44,557 nucleotides of DNA from Bacteroidaceae bacterium (lineage in GTDB: Bacteria; Bacteroidota; Bacteroidia; Bacteroidales; Bacteroidaceae), in assembly GCA_016302965.1 (NCBI GenBank), contig JAEDMP010000011.1, forward strand, positions 1-44,557, in the 5' to 3' direction. Shown in pieces: positions 1 through 6,718 of the stretch. The position numbers were made by a program, and so were the translations under genes. Each line of letters opens with the position of its first letter. Positions within the stretch are counted from its first letter, which is position 1. Below the pieces are notes generated by a model that did not search any database, was not told the origin of the DNA, and saw only the letters and a program-made list of their open reading frames with translations.

Positions 1-1568
1 GGGCAGTCCTTCTCCTGCGAGAGTATGATGCCCGTCAGGCTCTTGCAGTCCCAGCCTTCCTTGCCAATCTGCACGAGCAGAATGATGCGCTTGCGCGACT
101 GCGGACGGTCGAGCAAGGCAAACTCCATGCGGGCCGTCTGCGGGGCAGGATAATGTTTGTTGCCTTCGTGGAACTTCAACACCGCCTCTACCGGGTCGAT
201 GCCTTCTTCCGTACAGATCCGGTTGACAAGCGGATAGATGATGGTTTCGAGTGTCTCTATGGTTCCGCAATAGATGCCCAGCTTGGCGCATGTGCCATTG
301 GCATACACGGTGTCCTTATAGAGTCGCAGGAACTCCCGCACGCCTTTCTCCACTATTTCCTCACGATTGTTGCTGTCGCTCTTGACAACTTTGGGCACTT
401 TGAGGAAGTTGCCGATACCTTCTGCCAAAGGATAGTAGGTGGTGATATTCGACATCTCGGTGGTTGCCACGCTCTGTGCGTCGGTCACCGCTATCTTGTC
501 CTTCTTGTCCAAATAAGGTGTGCCCGAGAAACCCAGCACGGTGGTGATGGTTCCCTGGCTGGCCCAACGGTTGACCACAGTGCGCAGCTTTGCCTCGTCG
601 TCGTTGGCAGAGGAAGCCACATGATGCACCTCGTCGAGCAGGATGGAGAGGTGGGGCAGTTTGCCTATCTTGTTGCGCAGTTCATTGGCCACGCGGTCCT
701 TCTCGTCGGCCGATTCGTCGTGGAAGTCAAACATACCGTTCGTTCCCTTGTCAATACGGTCGAGTATCACTTTCTCGGCATTGGTCACGGCCACGAGTCC
801 GAAGAGTTCCGCCAAGGGTTCGTGTATGGCAATCTTCTGCACATTGGGATTCTTGGTGCAGTTTGACTTGTTGGCACTCTTGTTCTCGTCCAGCATCTCA
901 AACTTCAGTTCACACTTCAGCTGCGAGGCGGCAGGCTCAGGTATGACCCACGAGGGGTCGAAATCCTGGATGGTGCGGAGGCTCGGGATGACAGATGTCT
1001 TCAACCCCGACGGCACCAGTATCATGAAGTTGTGGGCGAAGGCGGGATTGTCCGGCTCCTGTTGTGCAAAATGCAGGTCGAGATAGATGAATGCCGCCAT
1101 AAGAAACGTCTTGCCGGCACCCATCGGAAGGCTGAACACATAGTCGGGGTAGTTGACCCCATAGAATATACGGTTGAAGATGCCGTCGAAATCTATGTTC
1201 TGAGGCTCAGTCATCACCGCCTTGCGCAAGGCATCAGCAATGAACTTGCCTTTGTCATCCTTTAGCGAGGCAAACTCATAGAGTGCCACGGCTGCGGGCG
1301 ACTCCTTGAACACCCTGCGTGCAGCGGCCGACAATGGCATGTTGTCTATGTCATCATTCGTGAGCGTGTTGAACCTGCCCTGCTTGAAAAGCTCGGCAAG
1401 CGGCTGGTTCTGGCATTCCAATTTCAGATACAGGTACGTCTTGATGGCATCCACCTGTGCATCCCGCATCTTGCCCGTCTGCTCCATGTAAGCGATGAGC
1501 GGCAAGGCTGGACAATCCGGACGTGAAAGCCATTGGTTGCGCTTGTTTGTAATGATATTGTAGAACAT
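1..1568 (-). CDS. DEAD/DEAH-box helicase, type III restriction Res-like, 3' end outside window
   Basis: This reading frame is open from an ATG at 1568 to the window edge (522 codons seen), so the C-terminus is missing. Superfamily 2 helicase motifs are clear: Walker A PMGAGKT at residues 148-154, motif II DEVHH at 312-316, motif III-like GFSGTP at 346-351, and near the edge QIGKEGWDCKSL, which resembles motif V/VI of type III restriction Res subunits. Such proteins translocate on DNA using ATP. No methyltransferase (Mod) partner lies upstream, so whether this belongs to a restriction system, another defence system or a stand-alone helicase cannot be decided here. The start is supported by a consensus promoter ending 21 bp upstream. 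Family assignment is firm; biological role is open. Confidence 0.85.
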   Translation of the reverse strand, partial: MFYNIITNKRNQWLSRPDCPALPLIAYMEQTGKMRDAQVDAIKTYLYLKLECQNQPLAELFKQGRFNTLTNDDIDNMPLSAAARRVFKESPAAVALYEFASLKDDKGKFIADALRKAVMTEPQNIDFDGIFNRIFYGVNYPDYVFSLPMGAGKTFLMAAFIYLDLHFAQQEPDNPAFAHNFMILVPSGLKTSVIPSLRTIQDFDPSWVIPEPAASQLKCELKFEMLDENKSANKSNCTKNPNVQKIAIHEPLAELFGLVAVTNAEKVILDRIDKGTNGMFDFHDESADEKDRVANELRNKIGKLPHLSILLDEVHHVASSANDDEAKLRTVVNRWASQGTITTVLGFSGTPYLDKKDKIAVTDAQSVATTEMSNITTYYPLAEGIGNFLKVPKVVKSDSNNREEIVEKGVREFLRLYKDTVYANGTCAKLGIYCGTIETLETIIYPLVNRICTEEGIDPVEAVLKFHEGNKHYPAPQTARMEFALLDRPQSRKRIILLVQIGKEGWDCKSLTGIILSQEKDC

Positions 1569-1589
1569 ATATTTGCTTTGTTATGAATG

Positions 1590-1620
1590 CAAAGGTACAA
1601 CTTTTCCATTATCCCTCCAA
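1590..1620 (-). promoter_or_regulatory. Bacteroidetes sigma promoter for the helicase gene
   Basis: On the minus strand a TACCTTTG -7 box (1590-1597) lies 20 bp from a TTG (1618-1620), matching the TTG/N19-20/TAnnTTTG pattern seen repeatedly in this window. The -7 box ends 21 bp before the ATG at 1568. Confidence 0.75.
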
Positions 1621-1624
1621 AAAA

Positions 1625-1665
1625 ATGCGGGAGAAAAAAAATGCGGAAGAAAGATGCGGAAGAAA
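1625..1665. repeat. 12-bp direct repeat, three copies (ATGCGGRAGAAA)
   Basis: Copies at 1625-1636, 1641-1652 and 1654-1665, separated by 4 and 1 bp. It lies directly upstream of the helicase promoter and is the first of three unrelated short-repeat tracts in the gap 1569-2350. Confidence 0.8.
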
Positions 1666-1742
1666 ACAATGTGTCTTATCGGTCTCTTATCTGAAATCGC
1701 CGAAACCCCAGTGTTTATCGGCATTTCAGCGTTCAGAAATAA

Positions 1743-1797
1743 GAGTCACAACGGAGTCACAACGGAGGCAGAACGGAGGCAGAACGGAGGCAGGACC
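1743..1797. repeat. 11-bp tandem repeat, five copies
   Basis: Five contiguous 11-bp units: two of GAGTCACAACG (1743-1753, 1754-1764), two of GAGGCAGAACG (1765-1775, 1776-1786) and a diverged fifth (1787-1797). Pairs of identical units suggest recent duplication by slippage. Confidence 0.85.
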
Positions 1798-2159
1798 TAC
1801 GAGGGGCGGAGTCTGGATTCTGACCGCATTTCATAACTGCCTGCCTGTATTCCCAGGTGGTGAAAGCCTGGGATTTGCGCAGTTTGCGCAGTTTGCGCAG
1901 ATGCGCAGCCTTGCGCATTGATAAACTCCTCCTGCATGGTATGATAATGGTTACTATTATCTATATTATTGATATTCATTATATTATTATCATTATTAAA
2001 AGTAATTATCCTATCCTTTCCATCCTTTTGTTCCTCCTTTGCGCAAGGCTGCGGAAGCTGCGGGGACTGCGGAAACTGCGGGAAACTATGATTGCCATTC
2101 GGGTTTTCCGCTTTCTGCTGAACCGCTTGTTTGAGCCGGATGCCCGCCTTGTCGGCCAT
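1797..2159 (-). CDS. Doubtful small ORF of low-complexity tripeptide repeats
   Basis: A 120-codon frame whose middle and end consist of tripeptide repeats: FPQ-FPQ-SPQ-LPQ around residues 26-37 and AQT-AQT-AQ near residue 90, separated by an Asn/Ile-rich stretch. Both 9-bp DNA repeat tracts (1874-1907 and 2048-2083) stay in the same frame, which is what selection on a protein could produce but also follows from any 9-bp unit. In-frame sequence upstream of the ATG (ending in a stop near 2195) also looks protein-like, so this could be the tail of a decayed gene. I recognise no domain and see no clear promoter. It may be a real small protein, a remnant, or chance. Confidence 0.25.
   Translation of the reverse strand: MADKAGIRLKQAVQQKAENPNGNHSFPQFPQSPQLPQPCAKEEQKDGKDRIITFNNDNNIMNINNIDNSNHYHTMQEEFINAQGCASAQTAQTAQIPGFHHLGIQAGSYEMRSESRLRPS
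1874..1916. repeat. 9-bp tandem repeat, TTTGCGCAG x3 plus two diverged units
   Basis: Perfect units at 1874-1882, 1883-1891 and 1892-1900, followed by diverged copies to 1916. It faces a second 9-bp array (2048-2083) across an AT-rich spacer. Confidence 0.85.
2048..2083. repeat. 9-bp tandem repeat, RCTGCGGRR x4
   Basis: Four contiguous 9-bp units at 2048-2056, 2057-2065, 2066-2074 and 2075-2083. The intervening spacer 1930-2035 is strongly AT-rich (many TTATTAT runs), so the two GC-rich arrays bracket an easily melted segment. Apart from these repeats and the doubtful ORF, the gap 1569-2350 shows no gene. Confidence 0.8.
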
Positions 2160-2267
2160 GCCGTATTCATGTCTGCTCTTGTGAATACCAGCTTTTCACT
2201 ATCCCCTATTCAGTTCACAACTCAATTTTTTTCCTTGTATTTATGAGCGATTTCCAATATTTTTTCT

Positions 2268-2275
2268 TAATTTTG
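2268..2275 (+). promoter_or_regulatory. Candidate -7 box upstream of the glutaredoxin-like gene
   Basis: TAATTTTG fits TAnnTTTG and lies 75 bp before the ATG at 2351. No TTG is found at the usual 19-20 bp spacing, so the call is moderate. Confidence 0.45.
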
Positions 2276-2350
2276 CAGCAATCATCACTATCGGGTGGAA
2301 TCTTCGATTGCCGACTATCCCGCCCACCATTTTAAAAAAAAGAAAGAACC

Positions 2351-2650
2351 ATGATTACCGTATTTGTAATGAACACCTGTCCAGACTGCACCCGCATTGA
2401 GGCGCAGATCCAGGGAAACCCGAACTATCATGTCATTGACATCGGTGCCCACGTGAGAAACCTCAAGGCTTTCCTCCAGTTGCGCGACACCAACCCCACT
2501 TTTGCCGCCGCCCGCCGAATGGGCTTCGTGGGCATCCCCTGCTTCGTACTCGAAGACGGCAGCGTGACGCTGTCGCCCATGGAAGCCGGCATCGGCGAGC
2601 AGACGACACCCACAGCCCCGTCGTGCAATCTCGATGGCACAGGTTGCTGA
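2351..2650 (+). CDS. Glutaredoxin-related thiol protein
   Basis: A 99-residue protein with a thioredoxin-fold start: beta strand MITVFVMNT followed by a CPDC redox pair (Cys10, Cys13) and, later, the cis-proline segment GIPCF before the last strands. Glutaredoxin-like proteins reduce disulfides or glutathionylated thiols in the cytosol. The C-terminus adds an unusual tail ending SCNLDGTGC with two further cysteines, which could bind metal or form a second disulfide (inference). The ATG follows an AAAGAAAGAA stretch. It is followed after 53 bp by yaaA on the same strand, and the pairing of a thiol reductant with a peroxide-response protein suggests joint oxidative-stress use. Confidence 0.8.
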   Translation: MITVFVMNTCPDCTRIEAQIQGNPNYHVIDIGAHVRNLKAFLQLRDTNPTFAAARRMGFVGIPCFVLEDGSVTLSPMEAGIGEQTTPTAPSCNLDGTGC

Positions 2651-2703
2651 CCTGCCCCGCCAGTCCATATCTTCAGACAAGTCCCACGACTCCCCTTACA
2701 CCT

Positions 2704-3462
2704 ATGCAGATACTCCTTGCCAACGCCAAAATCATGTATGAGCAGGCCGCCCGAACGCCGCTCTCCACCCCACTCTTCCAGACCGTAGCCAACCGCCTTG
2801 CCGCGGAGATGGCTCAACTGGATGCCAACGAACTGGCCCGACAACTGGACTGCAGCCCGAAACTTGCTGCAGAGAACTGGCGGCGCTACCAACAGTTTCA
2901 TGAGGCTGAGCCGATGCCTGCCCTGCTTGCCTATAACGGCCAGGCCTACAAGCATCTGCGAGCCGCCTCACTGAGCGATGCAGCCCTCCGTTACGGGCAG
3001 CAGCACCTCTGGATTACCTGTTTCCTCTATGGTCTGCTGCGGCCCATGGATGCCATCGTGCCCTATCGCATGGAGCACTGTGTCTGTCTGCCAATGACGG
3101 GCAGCAAACCCGTCAACCAGTTCTGGAGAGACAAACTCACGGATGTGCTCATCCGCAGCGTAAAGGAGGATGACGGCATCCTGGTGCATCTCTCGACCGA
3201 GGAATACGAGCACCTCTTCGACTGGAAAAGGGTGACCTCCGAGGTGCAGGTCATCCATCCCCTGTTCTATGTGCAACAGGCTGACGGACGGCTCAAGATG
3301 CAGGCCGTCTGGGCCAAATCGTGCCGCGGTGCCATGGTGCGGTATATCCTGGAGCATCAACTCTCCAGCATCGACCAGCTGCAATCCTTCTCCTATGAGG
3401 GATTCACCTATGCCCCCCGACACGGCGAGACGGCCTATCCGCACTTCATCCGTGCCAACTGA
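2704..3462 (+). CDS. yaaA: Peroxide stress protein YaaA (DUF328/UPF0246)
   Basis: 252 residues from the ATG at 2704, close to the family's usual 250-260. An in-frame ATG at 2623 would add 27 residues overlapping the preceding gene and is not family-like; the family start MQILLANAKIM begins at 2704. The hallmark block LYGLLRPMDAIVPYRME is present mid-protein, and the STEEY motif follows. In E. coli YaaA lowers free iron during hydrogen peroxide stress and binds DNA; the same role here is inferred from family membership. It probably shares a transcript with the glutaredoxin-like gene 53 bp upstream. A 209-bp gap downstream carries the ppk promoter. Confidence 0.88.
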   Translation: MQILLANAKIMYEQAARTPLSTPLFQTVANRLAAEMAQLDANELARQLDCSPKLAAENWRRYQQFHEAEPMPALLAYNGQAYKHLRAASLSDAALRYGQQHLWITCFLYGLLRPMDAIVPYRMEHCVCLPMTGSKPVNQFWRDKLTDVLIRSVKEDDGILVHLSTEEYEHLFDWKRVTSEVQVIHPLFYVQQADGRLKMQAVWAKSCRGAMVRYILEHQLSSIDQLQSFSYEGFTYAPRHGETAYPHFIRAN

Positions 3463-3582
3463 GCAGAGAGACCTTCATACCCATCAAGCCCCTTTTCTTG
3501 TATCGTTTTTTACGAATGGCTGGAAGACGGTCCTGTCACAGGATTGTCACGGAATCGTAATAGCCTTGAAACATCTTTGGCC

Positions 3583-3590
3583 TATCTTTG
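3583..3590 (+). promoter_or_regulatory. -7 box of the ppk-ppx operon
   Basis: TATCTTTG matches the Bacteroidetes -7 consensus. It lies upstream of the ppk starts at 3672/3690 and overlaps the in-frame start codon at 3588, so translation cannot begin there. No well-spaced TTG was found. Confidence 0.65.
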
Positions 3591-3689
3591 CACGCAACTA
3601 TAGGGCATCAAGGACGTTTGCCAGCAGTCAGGAAGCCCATTCCATACTGCAAACGACCGCCCCATCAAAGAATGACCAAGAACAGCAAT

Positions 3690-5744
3690 ATGGAAAAAGA
3701 ACGAAACAAATTAAAGGGTGCCTACGTGGAACGCGACGTCAGCTGGATGTTCTTCAACCACCGCATCCTGCAGGAAGCACAAAAGATAACCGTTCCCATA
3801 CTCGAACGGATGGCTTTTCTGGGTATTTACTCCAACAATCTCGATGAGTTCTTCAGGGTGCGCATGGCATCGCTCAACCGCATGGCCCAGTCGAAAGACA
3901 AAAACCTCAAGCGCGAACGCGACCAGGCCAAGAAGACCATCAAGGACATCAACCATCTGAACTCCTGCTACAACCGTGAGTTTGAGAAGGCCGTAGAAGA
4001 GATTACCGCCGAACTCGACCGGCAAGGCATCAGACTGCTGCACGAAAACGAACTGAACGAAGAGCAGCAGCAGTTTATCCGGCAACTCTACATCGACCGC
4101 CTCAACGGAAGCACCAACCCCGTCTGGCTGTCGCAAGTGAAAGAGATTGGCGGCACAGGCGATGACGGCATCTATCTGGCCGTGAAACGGCTGGAATGGC
4201 ATCAGGACAAGAAGAAACCCAAAGCCGACTATGCGCTCATCTCCATGCCCGACAAGGAGATGGGACGTTTTGTGAGACTACCCCAAAGCGACGGCAAGGA
4301 GAATATCATGTATCTCGATGACGTGATCCGTTTCTGTCTGCCCATGATTTTCGTGGGCAGCGGACACTGCACCTTCGAGGCCTACTCGTTCAAGTTTACC
4401 AAGGATGCCGAGATGGACATGGACAACGACCTCGGCAGCGGTGTGATGCAGAAGGTGGCCAAGGGTGTGAAGAGCCGGAAAAGCGGCGAACCCATCCGCG
4501 TCATCTACGACGAGAACATGCCCAAAGACCTACTCAAACGCATCATGGCGAGACTCAACATCGATACGCTCGACACCATCGTCAGCGGCGGACGCTACCA
4601 GAACCACAAAGACCTGATGGCCTTTCCCGACTGCGGACGCAAGGACCTGAAATACCCCAAGTGGCAACCCATCCTCAAACCCGAACTGGAGACCGAACAG
4701 AGCATCTTCGACATCATCCGGAAGCAGGACCGCTTCATCCATGTGCCCTACCACTCGTTCGACAGTTTCATCAGGGTATTGCGCGAGGCGGCTCTCAGCG
4801 ACGAGGTGAAGGCCATCAACGTGACGCTCTACCGGCTGGCCAAGGCATCGAAGGTGGTGAAGGCACTCATCTGCGCCGCCCGCAACGGCAAGAAGGTGAC
4901 GGTGGTGATCGAACTCTTCGCCCGCTTCGACGAGGAGAGCAATATCCAGTGGAGCAAACGACTGCAGGAGGCCGGCGTGGAGGTGATCTTCGGTGTGGAA
5001 GGACTGAAGATTCACTCGAAACTCGTACACATCGTCTGCAAGGGCGGCGACATCGCCTGCATCGGCACGGGCAACCTGCACGAGGGCAACGCCAAGGTCT
5101 ATACCGACTACATGATGATGACGGCGAGGCCGCAGATAGTGCGCGAGGTGAAGAAGGTGTTCGACTTTATCCAGAAACCGTTCAAACCCGTCAAGTTCCG
5201 CGAACTGCTCGTATCGCCCAACGAGATGAAACCGAAGATTCTGCGCCTGATATCAGAGGAGATACGCAACGCGCGCGAAGGTGCGGAGGCCTGGATCAAA
5301 GTGAAGATCAACCACATCACCGACGAGGAAATCGTGGAGAAACTCTATGAGGCATCGCAGGCAGGCGTGAAGATCGACCTGCTGGTGAGGGGCAACTGCT
5401 CCTTGGTGCCCGGACTGCCAGGCATCAGCGACAATATCCGGGCCGTGGGCATCATCGACACCTATCTCGAACATGCCCGCATCCTCATCTTCGCCAACGG
5501 TGGCGTGCCGAAGTATTATCTCGGTTCGGCCGACTGGATGCCACGCAACCTCGTGAACCGTATCGAGGTGCTCACTCCCGTCTATGACGAGGAACTGAAA
5601 CGCGACCTCGCCCGCACCATCGACTATGGTCTGCGCGACACCACCAATGCCCATATCATCGACGGACGCGGCAGCAACGCCATCCCTGAAGGCGAACCAT
5701 TCCGATCACAAGAAGAAATCTACAAAGAATATGCAAAACAATAA
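3690..5744 (+). CDS. ppk1: Polyphosphate kinase 1
   Basis: The enzyme reversibly polymerises the gamma-phosphate of ATP into inorganic polyphosphate. From the ATG at 3690 it is 684 residues, matching PPK1 length. The N-terminal domain begins with the family signature RDVSWMFFNHRIL and has NNLDEFFRVRM. The autophosphorylated histidine lies in GLKIHSKLVHI (His442 in this numbering) and the second conserved histidine in YLEHARILIF (His595), corresponding to E. coli His435 and His592. An ATG at 3672 is an alternative giving six more residues. The longer open frame from 3588 starts inside the -7 box and is rejected. Its 3' end overlaps ppx by 14 bp, so the synthesising and degrading enzymes are translationally linked. 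Confidence 0.95.
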   Translation: MEKERNKLKGAYVERDVSWMFFNHRILQEAQKITVPILERMAFLGIYSNNLDEFFRVRMASLNRMAQSKDKNLKRERDQAKKTIKDINHLNSCYNREFEKAVEEITAELDRQGIRLLHENELNEEQQQFIRQLYIDRLNGSTNPVWLSQVKEIGGTGDDGIYLAVKRLEWHQDKKKPKADYALISMPDKEMGRFVRLPQSDGKENIMYLDDVIRFCLPMIFVGSGHCTFEAYSFKFTKDAEMDMDNDLGSGVMQKVAKGVKSRKSGEPIRVIYDENMPKDLLKRIMARLNIDTLDTIVSGGRYQNHKDLMAFPDCGRKDLKYPKWQPILKPELETEQSIFDIIRKQDRFIHVPYHSFDSFIRVLREAALSDEVKAINVTLYRLAKASKVVKALICAARNGKKVTVVIELFARFDEESNIQWSKRLQEAGVEVIFGVEGLKIHSKLVHIVCKGGDIACIGTGNLHEGNAKVYTDYMMMTARPQIVREVKKVFDFIQKPFKPVKFRELLVSPNEMKPKILRLISEEIRNAREGAEAWIKVKINHITDEEIVEKLYEASQAGVKIDLLVRGNCSLVPGLPGISDNIRAVGIIDTYLEHARILIFANGGVPKYYLGSADWMPRNLVNRIEVLTPVYDEELKRDLARTIDYGLRDTTNAHIIDGRGSNAIPEGEPFRSQEEIYKEYAKQ

Positions 5745-6636
5745 TTTTGCAGCCATCGACATCGGTTCAAACGGTGCGAGGCTGCTCATCAAAAACGTCA
5801 AGGAAGACACGATGGGCAACGTGGAGTTTACCAAGGTGCTCTTCCTGAGGATTCCCCTGCGACTGGGCAAGGATGTGTTTACCCTCGGCGAAATCAGCGA
5901 GGACCGAGAACGGATGATGCTGTGCATGATCAAGAGTTACAAGCAACTCATGAAACTCTACCAGGTGTCCACCTACCGCGCCTGTGCCACCTCGGCCATG
6001 CGCGATGCCCGCAACGGAGCCAAGATTCTCAAGAAAATCCGCAAACAAACGGGCATCGACATCGAGATTCTCGACGGCAGCGAGGAGGCGAAGATTCTCT
6101 ACAACAACTCCATCGAGTCGAGCGAGAGTGTCAACGGCAACTATGCCTACGTGGACGTGGGCGGTGGCAGCACCGAGATTTCACTGCTCAGCGACGGACT
6201 GCTGGTGGGCAGCTGCTCGTATAACATCGGTACGATCAGACTGCTGAGCGGTGCCGTTGCGCCCGATGTGGTGGAACGGATGCGCCATGACCTGGAGGCC
6301 TACGCTGCCCAATATCCATCCATCACGATTGTGGGGTCGGGCGGCAACATCAACAAGCTCTCGCGCCTCTTCCATGAGAGTTCGAAGAAGAGCAAGCAGA
6401 ACGTGCTGCCCGTGAGAAACCTGCAGCAGATTCACGACGAGATGAAACCCATGACCCTCAACGAGCGTATCGCAACCTACGGACTGAAGACCGACCGGGC
6501 CGATGTCATCATCCCCGCCGCCGAAATCTTCCTCACCGTGGCCAAAGCGCTGAAATGCGAGGAGATTCACGTGCCCAACATCTCGCTGGCCGATGGTATC
6601 ATCGACGGACTCTACAAACAGGCAATCAAAGCATAG
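5731..6636 (+). CDS. ppx: Exopolyphosphatase, Ppx/GppA family
   Basis: 301 residues from the ATG at 5731, which overlaps the last 14 bases of ppk1. Ppx/GppA enzymes release phosphate from polyphosphate ends or hydrolyse pppGpp. The actin-like ATPase fold is seen in AIDIGSNGARLLI at the N-terminus, VDVGGGSTEISL in the centre and the glycine loop GSGGNINKL. The protein has only the two core domains and lacks the C-terminal HD and extra domains of the E. coli enzyme, giving the short form. An upstream ATG (5626) would lie entirely inside ppk1 and is not used. The operon ends 7 bp later in a strong hairpin. Substrate preference between polyphosphate and pppGpp cannot be read from sequence; the ppk1 pairing favours polyphosphate. 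Confidence 0.92.
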   Translation: MQNNNFAAIDIGSNGARLLIKNVKEDTMGNVEFTKVLFLRIPLRLGKDVFTLGEISEDRERMMLCMIKSYKQLMKLYQVSTYRACATSAMRDARNGAKILKKIRKQTGIDIEILDGSEEAKILYNNSIESSESVNGNYAYVDVGGGSTEISLLSDGLLVGSCSYNIGTIRLLSGAVAPDVVERMRHDLEAYAAQYPSITIVGSGGNINKLSRLFHESSKKSKQNVLPVRNLQQIHDEMKPMTLNERIATYGLKTDRADVIIPAAEIFLTVAKALKCEEIHVPNISLADGIIDGLYKQAIKA

Positions 6637-6642
6637 CACTCG

Positions 6643-6700
6643 ATATCAATAAAAAAAGGAGGCATTCCGCGATGGGGATGCCTCCTTTTTTTATTGATAT
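6643..6700. terminator. Bidirectional rho-independent terminator, 23-bp perfect stem
   Basis: Left arm 6643-6665 and right arm 6678-6700 are exact reverse complements, with a 12-nt loop. The core GGAGGCAT/ATGCCTCC is flanked by A7/T7 tracts, so it can terminate both ppx (+) and the convergent secreted-protein gene ending at 6719 (-). Confidence 0.93.
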
Positions 6701-6718
6701 GGTACAGAACCGGGATGT

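Noticed and set aside
1743..2083. CRISPR array
   Set aside because: Units are 9-12 bp and contiguous, with no spacers and no cas genes.
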